Counted from the first letter of the stretch, positions 1 through 8,462 are shown. The stretch: DNA of 17,939 nucleotides from JACCUZ01 sp038246575 (GCA_038246575.1 JBBRVU010000076.1:1-17939), one strand, 5' to 3'. Notes: generated from the sequence alone by a model not told the origin. Program-made: numbers and translations.

Positions 1-6
1 AACGGC

Positions 7-39
7 TCCATTCTGTCACTGCCATAAGTGACAGATGGG
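7..39. terminator. Hairpin just beyond the 3' end of the SIR2-like gene
   Basis: A perfect 9-base inverted repeat (TCTGTCACT at 12-20, AGTGACAGA at 27-35) flanks a 6-base loop. The stem can extend with CCA/TGG pairs if T11 is bulged. It lies about 40 bases past the stop codon of the minus-strand SIR2-like gene, where a transcription terminator would sit. There is no clear run of T on the minus-strand 3' side, so it is not a classical intrinsic terminator. It could instead be a protein-binding palindrome for a gene off the left edge. Confidence 0.35.
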
Positions 40-76
40 ATGGCTGGAGTCACGCCGCCACGCGGGGAACGTCAGA

Positions 77-1051
77 TCAGGTGCTCACCGGAGCGTTCGA
101 AGGGCCGACAGAGCCGCACCCAAAAGTGCGAAAGTCCACTGCTAGGCGCCGCAGCTTATTGGATAGAACTGTCCAGTCAAGTGCTACAGGGTCGGGAGAG
201 CGAGTCTGACGAGTTGCCGATAGAAGGTCGGAGAGATAGAGCTCAAGGTCCTCGTAGTCGGCGCCGTAGGAGGCGGCCAATAATCCGATCTGTGTCCCGT
301 GTCGCTGCGCACTCTCCAGCTCAGAGTCACGAACTAGTACCACGGGTGGTCGATCATTGTCCGGGGCGATCGCCGCAAGCCAATTGCCTAGCCCTTGAAA
401 GTTCGGGTCCCGGAGCCCCTCGCCCATTCCCACGACAATGATTTGACTAAGAATCGAGAAACTGCGTACCAGCTCCTGGGAGATACCATCACCGACAACT
501 CGCGCGTAGTCTCGGTATCCGAATATGACGGTGTCCGGGTGCTGCCAATGTCCATGCAAGTGCATCACGTGTCGACCAGGGTCGCGGAACTCCGCTTGCC
601 ATAAGCGAGGGTTATCCCAAGTCACAGGGGTCCGGCCGGTGGCCACGCTGAGGACGTCGTCGTAGTTCGTCGTGGCAATCGGCACAGCGAAGCTACCCAG
701 CAACTGAGGCAACGCAGCGTCCCTACGGACTCGAACGACGCCCACAGTCTCCGCCAGCCAATTCGCGTACTGCGCACCGGGAAGCTCGGTTAGCTCCCCT
801 TTCACGTCATGTGCCACTGACAGGAGGTCGCGCAAGTCGCCTCCTTCGGCCAACGCGACCTGCTTCTCCTCCCAGGGTCCCGACAGCGCAGGGTTGATGT
901 CGACCACCCGACGAATACCGCTGCGCACAAGTCCGAGCCAACTCAGCGCGGGGTTGCCTGTAGCCGCAATCGTGACACCCGAACCAACTACGAATACCGC
1001 ACGCCCACGAGCCAGTTCTCCCGCCAGCAGCGCGCGCACAGTGTCGGACAT
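77..1051 (-). CDS. SIR2-like (SIR2_2-type) domain protein, predicted NADase-type effector
   Basis: This 324-residue protein has the layout of a stand-alone SIR2-like domain. A glycine-rich nucleotide loop, VVGSGVT, lies at residues 21-27. The TTNYDD motif is at 127-132, holding the Asn and Asp that line the NAD pocket. HLHGHW at 164-169 carries the candidate catalytic His, and a late VVGMGEGLRDPNF segment at about 206-218 closes the Rossmann fold. Bacterial SIR2-like domains of this type, as in ThsA and DSR systems, typically deplete NAD+ when triggered; that activity is inferred here, not shown. No zinc-binding cysteine cluster of the deacetylase class is visible. The ATG is preceded by AAGGGGGGCG, a good ribosome-binding site. 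The gene is oriented like the next pair but separated from it by about 720 bases, so it probably has its own promoter. No partner gene lies inside the window on its 3' side. Confidence 0.85.
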   Translation of the reverse strand: MSDTVRALLAGELARGRAVFVVGSGVTIAATGNPALSWLGLVRSGIRRVVDINPALSGPWEEKQVALAEGGDLRDLLSVAHDVKGELTELPGAQYANWLAETVGVVRVRRDAALPQLLGSFAVPIATTNYDDVLSVATGRTPVTWDNPRLWQAEFRDPGRHVMHLHGHWQHPDTVIFGYRDYARVVGDGISQELVRSFSILSQIIVVGMGEGLRDPNFQGLGNWLAAIAPDNDRPPVVLVRDSELESAQRHGTQIGLLAASYGADYEDLELYLSDLLSATRQTRSPDPVALDWTVLSNKLRRLAVDFRTFGCGSVGPSNAPVST

Positions 1052-1773
1052 CGCCCCCCCTTAAACAGTCCTGGGCTAATGGCGCTGCAGTCTTGACCTC
1101 ACCAGCCCAACGGCGCGGCATGCAGCGTCACCGAGACTACCGATTCACCGTGGTGCGCCACGCGGGTAAGCGCGGATTGGGGTCAGGTCGCGCGAGTCCG
1201 GGCCGGCAGCGGCGGCGGATCGCGCCATCCCGGACGGACAAGACAGGCAGCCCACCCAGTGCCTGCGGCCCACCAACCGCCCACTGATGCAGTGCTGCGA
1301 GATCATCTGAAACAGATTCAGGTGGGAGTTGAACTTGGTGGCCTCCACGATGAAGCGCGTTGATCGTCATTGGTTTCGCTCGTCGGGCGTGGGTGGCAGG
1401 CGGCTTCTTGACGTCCGCGCCCCAGCGTCGCTCCGTCGATTGGCTCTTGGATCAGGACTCAACAACCACAACGCCGCGGAGAAGTTCGCGGCAGTCCCCG
1501 CGAGCCCCGACGCCAGCTCGCGCGGCGGCCGATGGTTCGATCGACCAGCGCGCGCCACAACGCCGCCAGTGACGTTCCGGTGACGTTGCTCGGCTTCCTC
1601 ACGGTCCAGAGCGCCGACGCGAGCTCCGCTCCCGGCGACTTCGCCCGCCCGTTCATCGGGTGGGCGATCTTCGCCGCCTCCCTCGTCGTCGCAGGGATCG
1701 GCGAAGGGATTCGACGCGCCGGGCTGCGCAAGGGCATCTGACGACGTCCAACCCCTTGCCGAGGACGACGTGG
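1052..1773. other. Gap of about 720 bases without a convincing gene
   Basis: I see only short overlapping frames here, none with a recognisable domain or good coding context. The one mildly suggestive stretch is at about 1592-1741 on the plus strand, where a frame ending at the TGA at 1739-1741 encodes a hydrophobic segment (RPFIGWAIFAASLVVAG) followed by basic residues. It could be the tail of a decayed membrane protein. The right part of the gap must hold the 3' untranslated region of the nSTAND1 gene, and the left edge the promoter of the SIR2-like gene. No tRNA, CRISPR array or IS end was found. Confidence 0.5.
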
Positions 1774-4518
1774 TCAGATCGCGCGGAGGGCGCGATTCGA
1801 CAGCTCGACCGCCTGGACCAGCCAGAACACGGCGAACAGCGTGACGAGCACGACCTCAAGCCAGAGCACGAACGGCGTGGACCCGGTGGACAGGCTGATG
1901 GCCACGACGGCGGTCAGCGCGACCAGCATGGTGAGCGCGATGGTCCGGTAGATCGTGACGTAACGCACTGCCGTGGGCGGGGCCGCCCCTTGGGCGACGG
2001 CCCCGCTGACATCACGGGCGTTGAGCCACACAGTCCCGATGATCGCCAGGAACATCGGGATGGCCGCGGCGTCGTGTCCGTGTTCGAGGAAGCTGCCGCG
2101 GTCGACCACGAACCACGCGGCGCCGCAGGCCAGCACGATGACCGTGACCCCCATGCCGAGGCCTTTCACCGAACTGAGCCCCTCCTCCGCCACCTCCCGC
2201 CGGGACATGACCAGGGCGCAGACACCGAAAACGAGTCCGGTGACGAACAGGGCCGTCATGTTGTTCGCCACGGTGTCCGCGACGTTCTCGCCCGCATCGG
2301 AGACACCGCAGCGGCCGGCGGCCGGTGTGGGAATGAACGCGACCGCCGGGGCGAGCAAGCCGGCCAGGTTCTTGAGAACGTCCTCGCCGGCGGTGTTGCC
2401 CTTCAGGGCGACCAGGCATGCGCCCGTCGCCACGAGAACGGCGATGAGCACCGGCCCGACGGGTGTGAAGTAGTAGTCGCTGATCGACGGTTGCAGGCAG
2501 CGCTGGTCCGACCACCACTCCAGCACCACTGCGACGAGGAGCAGCAGGACCAGCGCCGCCAGGGCGACCCGCAGGTACGAGAAGATCCTGAAGGCCGCGG
2601 TGATGGGGTCCGAGCCGGTCCGGTAGTCAGTCCCCGACGACCTCGACCGGGTCGACACCGACGTCCACACGCTGCCCGACACCGACGACCAGGAGCTCGT
2701 CGACACCGACGACCCTACCTGGGTCCCGGGGTCGGGTACGGGACCCCAGGCGTCCAGGACGTGCTCGACGCGATCGGTCCCCGATGCCCCGAGGTGGGGT
2801 CGCAGCTGGTCCGCGACCACTTCGAGAGGCCAGTGCAGATCACGCGACAGACGCTCACGCGCACCGAGAGCTCGGGAGCGGAGGGCCTTGTCGTCCGAGC
2901 CGGTGTACTCGACGAGCAGGTCCGTGAGCTCGACCAGCTCCTGCACGTTGACCTCCAGGAGGTCGAGGTCCGGCTCCACGGTGGCGAGAAGCTCCTGGAG
3001 CGTCTCGAAGGCCCCGATCAGGGAGGCCTCCACGATCTCGATCGCCTCCCTGTCGAAGGTGTACTTCTGGTCCTGGGCCAGATCACGGACGTCCTTGCGC
3101 ACACCGTCGGTGATGAGTCGGCCGATCTGCTCTCGCGCCTGCTCGGCAAGAGCGGGGGCGACGGTGCTGCTCGCGATGCGGGAGAATACTCGTAGCGCCT
3201 GCTGCTGCTCCGGCGCGTTGTCCTTCTGGGCGAGTGCCTTCGCCCGGCGGAACTGGTTCTCGAGCCGGAAACGCAACCGGGCCGTCGTCGAGCCAGAGGT
3301 CAGGTATCGCCGTCGCCAGTCGTTCAGGGCTTCCGCCACGCGATCGTGGTACGGCTCGTAGCGCCGGAACTCCCTGTCCGTCGTCTCCGGGTCGAGAGCC
3401 CGAAGGATCCGTCCACTACGTGCCAGCTGCTCGAGCACGTCTGCGATGTCACTGCTACTGCGCTCCATGGCCTGGCCGAGGTCGGCGGCATGTTGAGCGA
3501 GCTTGCGTCCGGACGCTGTCACGATGTGCGGCAGCACCATCACGACCAGCTCCTGCGAAGCCTGCGGTAGCGCGGCCAGCTCTGTGTCGACGTGCTGGCG
3601 CAGGATGGCCTCGGCCCGTCCCAGCCGCAGGTACAGGTCGGCCGACAGCACGTCCCCCTCGCGTTCACGCCACAGTCGCTCGAGAACGAGCTGCATGTAG
3701 GCCGTCTCGACGAGGCGCTCGCCGGCTCGCGCGCTGCGGACCGCGCCGACCTCACCGCTTGCGTGCTTCACCTCGACATCGCGCAGCAGCGCCTCGACCA
3801 GCGCGGGCGCAGCCGTCACCGTCTCGCCGTGGAGCTCCTCCCACTTCTCGAGGGGTCGCTCGATCGCTTCGATGGCGGCGGTCTCGTTCAGGTAGTCGAC
3901 CCGAACGTAGGTACCGAACAGGTCGGGAACCGACGACTGGAAGACGTCGAGGCTCGCCAGGCTGTCCTCGCGAATGGAGACGACCACGCTGATCGCCGCT
4001 CCGAGGTTCCGCACGATCGCGGACAGGAGATCCTCGAAGCCTTCGTTCCGGTCGTGGTACTTGAACAGATCCTCGAACTGGTCGAGCACGAGCAGGATCG
4101 GCAGCCGAACGTCCTGCTCCGAGAGCTCCGCTGCGGCGACCCGGGTCGCCAGGCGTCGAAGGACCTCGAGCGACTCGGCGCCGTCGGCCTCGATCTGGAC
4201 GCCGGCTGCGGATGCCGCGTCGACGAGCGCGCCGACGACGGCCGATCCGGCATTGCCGTCGTGCCAGTGGTTGAACATCACCGCGATGAGGTCGTTTCGT
4301 TGTTCAGTCACCTCTTCCCACAGGCCGGCGTTCAGGAGCGAGCTCTTTCCGACACCGCTCGGACCGTAGACGATGGTCAGAGGTGCGCTGAAGATGCACG
4401 CCATCAACCGGCGCACCTCGCGGTCCCTGCCGAAGAAGAACCGTGCATCCTGCGGAAGGTAGGGTCGCAGGCCGACATACGGCGACGTCACTCCCGTACG
4501 GACATCCAGGGCAGTCAT
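1774..4518 (-). CDS. nSTAND1-type P-loop NTPase with about seven C-terminal transmembrane helices
   Basis: The 914-residue protein begins with the signature that precedes the NTPase core in nSTAND1 proteins (SPYVGLRPYLPQDARFFFGR, residues 12-31). Walker A is GPSGVGKS at 52-59. Walker B is ILLVLDQFEDLF at 141-152, and a sensor-like SIRED follows at 181-185. A long helical region then leads to a Ser-rich low-complexity linker at about 597-632. The last third, about 645-905, holds some seven hydrophobic segments and ends inside the final helix at the C-terminus. STAND NTPases act as signal-gated switches that oligomerise on activation. The membrane module suggests this one acts at, or permeabilises, the cytoplasmic membrane, which is inference. 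Its ATG overlaps the stop of the upstream DUF4062-SIR2 gene (ATGA, 4515-4518), so the two are probably co-translated and functionally paired. The reading frame is intact. Confidence 0.88.
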   Translation of the reverse strand: MTALDVRTGVTSPYVGLRPYLPQDARFFFGRDREVRRLMACIFSAPLTIVYGPSGVGKSSLLNAGLWEEVTEQRNDLIAVMFNHWHDGNAGSAVVGALVDAASAAGVQIEADGAESLEVLRRLATRVAAAELSEQDVRLPILLVLDQFEDLFKYHDRNEGFEDLLSAIVRNLGAAISVVVSIREDSLASLDVFQSSVPDLFGTYVRVDYLNETAAIEAIERPLEKWEELHGETVTAAPALVEALLRDVEVKHASGEVGAVRSARAGERLVETAYMQLVLERLWREREGDVLSADLYLRLGRAEAILRQHVDTELAALPQASQELVVMVLPHIVTASGRKLAQHAADLGQAMERSSSDIADVLEQLARSGRILRALDPETTDREFRRYEPYHDRVAEALNDWRRRYLTSGSTTARLRFRLENQFRRAKALAQKDNAPEQQQALRVFSRIASSTVAPALAEQAREQIGRLITDGVRKDVRDLAQDQKYTFDREAIEIVEASLIGAFETLQELLATVEPDLDLLEVNVQELVELTDLLVEYTGSDDKALRSRALGARERLSRDLHWPLEVVADQLRPHLGASGTDRVEHVLDAWGPVPDPGTQVGSSVSTSSWSSVSGSVWTSVSTRSRSSGTDYRTGSDPITAAFRIFSYLRVALAALVLLLLVAVVLEWWSDQRCLQPSISDYYFTPVGPVLIAVLVATGACLVALKGNTAGEDVLKNLAGLLAPAVAFIPTPAAGRCGVSDAGENVADTVANNMTALFVTGLVFGVCALVMSRREVAEEGLSSVKGLGMGVTVIVLACGAAWFVVDRGSFLEHGHDAAAIPMFLAIIGTVWLNARDVSGAVAQGAAPPTAVRYVTIYRTIALTMLVALTAVVAISLSTGSTPFVLWLEVVLVTLFAVFWLVQAVELSNRALRAI
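1778..1796 (-). terminator. GC-rich hairpin across the 3' end of the nSTAND1 gene
   Basis: ATCGCGC (1778-1784) and GCGCGAT (1790-1796) form a perfect 7-base stem around a 5-base loop. The hairpin covers the last codons before the TGA at 1774-1776. No T-run follows on the minus strand, so termination is only a possibility. Confidence 0.25.
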
Positions 4519-5978
4519 TCTGCGAGCCCCCTGACGAAGTCGTCGAGCGTGATGTCGTGGGCGCCGACGTTGCGAGCGGCCCAGAACTCCCGTTCCAAGG
4601 GCGTGAGGCCGCTCGAGATGGCCCAGCCTCGCTTCCGGTTGGCGCGGCGGTTCGTCGCCGTGAACGCTGCGTCGGCGGGGCCCTTGAGCCGCGAGAGCAG
4701 GACCCGCAGGTTCCAGTCGGTCAGGCTGTAGCCGAGGAACAGGAAGTGCTGGCTCAACAGCGTCTCCGACAGGGCGTTCGGGATCGCCGTCGTGTCGGCG
4801 ATCCGAACCAGGAAGTCGACCCAGTCGTCCTCGGTGATGACGAAACGACGGTTGGGCGCTTCCGAGGCGCCCGTCGACCCATGCATCTTGTAGATGACGG
4901 AGGTCTCGGCGAGGTCGACCTCGAGCAGGGCCGGATCCACGAGTCGCAGGGCCTGGTCGGACGCGGGCGAGAACTGGACATTGGGTGCGACCGCGGGATC
5001 GGCCGAGTGGACGATCAGCGAGTACGGCTTCCCGGCGGCCGCGAAGGCCCGCTCGAGCAGGTCATCGAAGTTCGTGGTCACCACGAGCATGTTTTCGGGG
5101 AGCCCGGCCAGGAAAGTGTGCAGTGGCCGTGGCTCGGAGGCCACCGCATGCAGAGTCGTCACGCTCTCGTCCAACAGGTCACGACCCTGACGAACCTCGA
5201 AGTACTGGGCAACGGTCGCGAGCTGCAACGGCGCGCCCATGGGGTAGCTGCCGTTGACGGCGAGCGAGAGCGACAGCTCCTGCTCGCTCGGCAACCGGCC
5301 AACGAGCCGTGACCTCAGCGTGCTCCACGTGGGTCGTGGGGCGACGACCGGCTCGAGGTGGTTGACCGGCAACGACGCCGCCCGACCGAGGAACGGGATG
5401 ATCTTTCCCGCGCGCAGCAGCGGTTCGATCATCCCGTAGGGAGGGTCGTCCCGGTTGGAGTCCTGGTCGGCCGCTGCAGCCGGGGAGGAGCCGAGCTCCT
5501 TTCGGACCCTGTCCAGCGCGTCCTGGAGGACACCGTCGAGCCGATCGGCCGTCTTGACCTCTCGGATCACGATCGAGTCATCGCTCATCAGGGCACTGCG
5601 GAAGGCGTCCTGCGCCGGCCCGTGCTCGTCGCGCGCGTGCTCCGCCGGAAGCGTCGCGTCAGCGGCGAGGAGGAACATCAGGCGTGGCTTGCCCCGTTCC
5701 TTGGCGTACGCGTACTCGTACTCCGTGTACGACTGCGCGGGCAGGTGGTCGCGGACCGGCGAGCCCCACTTGAAGCCGATGATCCCGACGAACACGTCAC
5801 AGGCGTCGATCCGCTCACGGATGACTGACGCGGCTGGCTGCGACTCCGCTGTGAAGCTCTCCATCTCCACCAGCACCCAGCTCTTCCGGGCGACCACCTC
5901 GCGTGCGACCTGCACGAACGACCGATCCTCCGGGTACTTGTCCAGCTCGCTCGTGTGGCTGATGAAGACCTTGGCCAC
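4515..5978 (-). CDS. DUF4062-SIR2 fusion protein, predicted NAD-consuming effector or sensor
   Basis: The N-terminal part (about residues 1-165) is a DUF4062 domain. It opens with AKVFISHTSELDKYP, continues with the VFVGIIGFKWGSPV strand at about 64-77 and the SYTEYEYAYAKERGKP segment at about 85-100. DUF4062 is a Rossmann-like domain, often fused to effector or NTPase modules. A second domain from about 185 to 440 is SIR2-like, with IIPFLGRAAS near 195-204, the TTNFDD motif at about 303-308, KMHGS with the candidate catalytic His at about 366-370, and LFLGYSLTDWNLR near 415-427. The first SIR2 loop lacks the usual GxG-A/S pattern. I prefer the GTG at 5978, because GGAGG at 5988-5992 is nine bases away; the TTG at 5984 would give two more residues but lies only three bases from it. 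The stop overlaps the nSTAND1 start. NADase activity is inferred from family membership. Confidence 0.85.
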   Translation of the reverse strand: MAKVFISHTSELDKYPEDRSFVQVAREVVARKSWVLVEMESFTAESQPAASVIRERIDACDVFVGIIGFKWGSPVRDHLPAQSYTEYEYAYAKERGKPRLMFLLAADATLPAEHARDEHGPAQDAFRSALMSDDSIVIREVKTADRLDGVLQDALDRVRKELGSSPAAAADQDSNRDDPPYGMIEPLLRAGKIIPFLGRAASLPVNHLEPVVAPRPTWSTLRSRLVGRLPSEQELSLSLAVNGSYPMGAPLQLATVAQYFEVRQGRDLLDESVTTLHAVASEPRPLHTFLAGLPENMLVVTTNFDDLLERAFAAAGKPYSLIVHSADPAVAPNVQFSPASDQALRLVDPALLEVDLAETSVIYKMHGSTGASEAPNRRFVITEDDWVDFLVRIADTTAIPNALSETLLSQHFLFLGYSLTDWNLRVLLSRLKGPADAAFTATNRRANRKRGWAISSGLTPLEREFWAARNVGAHDITLDDFVRGLAE

Positions 5979-5984
5979 CGGCAA

Positions 5985-6146
5985 CCCCCTCCGTCCTCGA
6001 CGTCAACGCTTCCCACCCCGACGGACTCGGCCACGCTACTGCCGCTCGCCACGTCATGCGCGCCACTGCAGTCGCGCTCGTCGTCGGGCTAGGCTGGACG
6101 TTCAGTGCTTCTGAGGGGATCTTGTCACCACAAGAGGAGCGTGGGA
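5985..6146. promoter_or_regulatory. Divergent intergenic region between the two main cassettes
   Basis: About 160 bases separate the minus-strand DUF4062-SIR2/nSTAND1 pair from the plus-strand LSDAT cassette, so promoters for both must lie here or nearby. GGAGGGGG reads on the minus strand at 5985-5992, and GAGGAG on the plus strand at 6134-6139; both are ribosome-binding sites. A plus-strand TAGGCT at 6090-6095 resembles an actinobacterial -10 box, but no good -35 box is correctly spaced. I see no strong operator palindrome. Confidence 0.4.
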
Positions 6147-6266
6147 ATGCCGCAGCCGTCCCGACCTGACGCTGACGTCGACGAGGCACCGTCCGGGTTC
6201 GCTCGCCGGGCCTCTGGGCGGACGACGGCTCGCAGGGCCATCACGCGGCCCGCCGGCGCGTCGTGA
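6147..6266 (+). CDS. Short leader frame, or the displaced N-terminus of the LSDAT protein
   Basis: An ATG at 6147 sits seven bases after GAGGAG (6134-6139), the best ribosome-binding site upstream of the LSDAT gene. It opens a 39-codon basic, Ala/Arg-rich frame that ends at a TGA at 6264-6266. That TGA overlaps the GTG start of the LSDAT frame (GTGA, 6263-6266). The frame has no recognisable domain. Either it is a short coupled leader peptide, or it is the true start of the LSDAT gene displaced by a one-base deletion somewhere in 6150-6262. A restored base would give a protein of about 285 residues. Confidence 0.3.
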   Translation: MPQPSRPDADVDEAPSGFARRASGRTTARRAITRPAGAS

Positions 6267-7003
6267 CCGCCGTCCGGCGGGGCGTCGGTGCAGGACTGCC
6301 CCTGTGCGTGCGGGTGGACGAGCCGGAAGACCTGCCGGCGGCGCTCGCCGCGGGCGGGCTCGCGGACCCCCTACCTGTGGTCGTCCTGGTCGGCGGCGCC
6401 GGTGGTCTGAGCGTCGATGAGCGCGCCCGCCTGACCCCGCTGTTCGCCCACGGGCTGGTTCCCGCGGTCGAACGGTCCAGTGCTGCGGTCGTCGACGGAG
6501 GCACGGACTCCGGGGTCATGCGCCTGCTCGGCGACGCGCGGGCTTCGGGTCGCGCGGGCTTTCCACTCGTCGGTGTGGTGGCGGAGGAGACCGTGCGGCT
6601 GCCGGACGGTGGGGCGGCCCGTGACGACGCCGCCGACCTCGAGCCGCACCACACGCTCTTCGTGGTGGTGCCGGGGGTCGACTGGGGCGCCGAGGCACCC
6701 TGGATCCAGCGAACCGCCACCCACCTCGCACGCACCGCCCCGTCGGTGACCGTACTGGTCAACGGCGGTGACATTGCGTACGTGGATGCCGCACTCAGCC
6801 TCGAGGCCGGGCGCCGGGTCCTGGTCATCGCCGGGTCGGGTCGTTCGGCGGACCAGATCGCCGCCGCCCGTCGAGGAGAACCTGCAGACCCCCGTGCCCG
6901 CGATCTCGCGGGGTCGCACCTGGTCAGCCAGGTGGACCTTGATGACACGCAGGAGGTGTTCGAGGCCGTGACCCGGGCGCTGGCCCCGGTGCGCGGCCCC
7001 TGA
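6263..7003 (+). CDS. LSDAT (SLOG superfamily, prokaryotic TRPM-like) domain protein, predicted nucleotide-ligand sensor
   Basis: The 246-residue product matches the prokaryotic LSDAT branch of the SLOG Rossmannoid superfamily. It has VVVLVGGAGGLS at about 39-50, DGGTDSGVMRLLGDA at 78-92, FPLVGVVAEETV at 100-111, HTLFVVVPGVDWGAEAPW at 130-147, and VTVLVNGGDIAYVDAALSLE at 162-181 followed by VLVIAGSGRSAD. The glycine-rich loops are the predicted nucleotide-binding elements. In animals the related domain is the N-terminal ligand-sensing part of TRPM channels. In bacteria, comparative genomics places it in conflict systems as a sensor of NAD-derived or similar nucleotides; that role is inferred here. 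The GTG at 6263 is the only usable start in this frame after the stop at 6173, but it lacks its own clear ribosome-binding site and overlaps the end of a short upstream frame. A longer original N-terminus is therefore possible. The next gene begins 31 bases downstream. Confidence 0.8.
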   Translation: MTAVRRGVGAGLPLCVRVDEPEDLPAALAAGGLADPLPVVVLVGGAGGLSVDERARLTPLFAHGLVPAVERSSAAVVDGGTDSGVMRLLGDARASGRAGFPLVGVVAEETVRLPDGGAARDDAADLEPHHTLFVVVPGVDWGAEAPWIQRTATHLARTAPSVTVLVNGGDIAYVDAALSLEAGRRVLVIAGSGRSADQIAAARRGEPADPRARDLAGSHLVSQVDLDDTQEVFEAVTRALAPVRGP

Positions 7004-7023
7004 GGCCCGTTGGACAAGAAACC

Positions 7024-7032
7024 GAGGAGGGG
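7024..7032 (+). promoter_or_regulatory. Strong ribosome-binding site for the TRAFs-binding gene
   Basis: GAGGAGGGG lies directly upstream of the ATG at 7035 and fixes that start. It is the strongest Shine-Dalgarno sequence in the plus-strand cassette. Confidence 0.7.
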
Positions 7033-7034
7033 AG

Positions 7035-8453
7035 ATGGCGTTCAGGCCATTGTGTTTCGTTCTGATGCCGTTCAATGTCAAGCCCGACCCGTCAGGCGGA
7101 CCTGACATCGACTTCGACCGCATCTACACGTCCGCCATCCTCCCGGGGATCGTGGACGCCCAGCTACAGCCCATCCGGGCCGACGAGGAGGAGCTGGGCG
7201 GCATCATCCACCGGGCGATGTTCGAACGACTGCTGGTGTGCACCTACGCGCTTGCGGACCTGACCACGAGCGACGCCAACGTCCTGTACGAGCTCGGCGT
7301 GAGGCACGCCGCGCGCCCCGGCACCACGTTGACGATCCATGCGACCTCCACGCCCCTGCCGTTCGACGTCAACCTGCTGCGCGTCGTGCCGTACGAGCTC
7401 GGGAAGGACAACGCGTTCTCCGACGCCGAGGCCTCACGGCTGCGCACGTCCGTGCGCGACCAGCTCGACGACCTGCGACGTGCGAATGACACAGGTGGTG
7501 TCCGGGACAGTCCTCTCTACCAGCTGCTGCCCAACTGGAACCCCGGACCCCTTCCGGACCACGCAGCAGAGTCGTTCCGAAGCGACGCGAGGAAGGCGGA
7601 GAAGGTCAAGGTCGAGCTCGACCAGCTCATGGCCCTGGGCCGGGACTCCAGCCGCAGACCGGCCGTCCGCGATGCACTGCTTGCGGTGCGGGCCAGGCTC
7701 ATGGACGACAGCACCCCCGAGACAGCGCTCTTCGTCAAGCTCCTGATGGTGCACCGTTCGATCAGCGACTGGTCGGGGATGCTCGAGGTGTGTGAGGTCA
7801 TGCCCGCCGAGCTGGAGCGCCAGGCGCCGATCCGCCAACAACGGGCCTTCGCGTACAACCGACGTTCGGAAGCCGCGATGGCGGTGGAGAACGACGACGC
7901 CGCGTCGATCGACCGTGCCAGGGCCGTCGCCATCCTCGTAAACCTCCAGGAGGCGCAGGGACTGACGTCGGAGACCGCTGGTCTCCTCGGTCGGATCTAC
8001 AAGAGCCAGTGGCTGCAGGCTCGACGACGAGGCCGGGCCCGTGAGGCGCGCGGTTTCCTCGTCCAGGCGCTGGATGCCTACCGGCGCGGGTTCCTGGCCG
8101 ATTGGAAGGACATCTATCCGGGCATCAACACGGTGACCCTTCTCGAGGCCCTGGGGGGGCCGACCGCACGCAGCGAGCAGGCGCGGCTCCTGCCCGTCGT
8201 GCGCTTCGCCGCCGAGCAGCGACTCCGCGCGGCGAAGGCTGACTACTGGGACCACGCCACCCTGCTCGAGGTGCTGGTCCTCATGCAGGAGGACGACGCC
8301 GCCGAGGAGTCTCTCGACGCGATGCTGGCCGCACACCCCGAGGACTGGCAGACCACGTCCACCGCGGACAACCTCAGGATCATCGAGGTGATCCGCAGTG
8401 AACGGGGTACGGACACCACGAGGCTGCGCGACCTCATCGAGCGGCTGGGCTGA
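7035..8453 (+). CDS. TIR/deoxyribosyltransferase-like domain fused to a TRAFs-binding (DUF4071-like) domain
   Basis: The 472-residue protein has two parts. Residues 1-125 form a small Rossmannoid domain. It starts with LCFVLMPFNVKP, has IRADEEELGGIIHRAMFERL at 47-66 and then LADLTTSDANVLYELGVRHA at 73-92. The NxxYELG motif with Glu86 resembles the catalytic Glu region of nucleoside 2-deoxyribosyltransferases and TIR-like enzymes, so nucleotide hydrolysis or binding is plausible. From about residue 170 onward the protein is all-helical and TPR-like. LGRIYKSQW and DIYPGINTVTLLEALGG near residues 315-380 match the TRAFs-binding domain named after MAP3K proteins (DUF4071), which suggests an adaptor or scaffold. 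The frame is intact. It lies 31 bases after the LSDAT gene and about 110 bases before the hydrolase, so co-transcription is likely. The function is inferred from domain type only. Confidence 0.8.
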   Translation: MAFRPLCFVLMPFNVKPDPSGGPDIDFDRIYTSAILPGIVDAQLQPIRADEEELGGIIHRAMFERLLVCTYALADLTTSDANVLYELGVRHAARPGTTLTIHATSTPLPFDVNLLRVVPYELGKDNAFSDAEASRLRTSVRDQLDDLRRANDTGGVRDSPLYQLLPNWNPGPLPDHAAESFRSDARKAEKVKVELDQLMALGRDSSRRPAVRDALLAVRARLMDDSTPETALFVKLLMVHRSISDWSGMLEVCEVMPAELERQAPIRQQRAFAYNRRSEAAMAVENDDAASIDRARAVAILVNLQEAQGLTSETAGLLGRIYKSQWLQARRRGRAREARGFLVQALDAYRRGFLADWKDIYPGINTVTLLEALGGPTARSEQARLLPVVRFAAEQRLRAAKADYWDHATLLEVLVLMQEDDAAEESLDAMLAAHPEDWQTTSTADNLRIIEVIRSERGTDTTRLRDLIERLG

Positions 8454-8462
8454 CGACAGATC

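Noticed and set aside
2640..2730. Short GACACCGACGAC-like repeats
   Set aside because: They encode the Ser-rich linker of the nSTAND1 protein. The copies are few and irregular, so this is not a CRISPR array or an iteron set.
1660..3195. Long plus-strand open frame rich in Arg, Asp, Gly and His
   Set aside because: It is antisense to the well-supported nSTAND1 gene, its composition is typical of a GC-rich shadow frame, and it contains no domain.
3592..5312. Further long plus-strand open frames
   Set aside because: They are antisense to the nSTAND1 and DUF4062-SIR2 genes and have no recognisable motifs.
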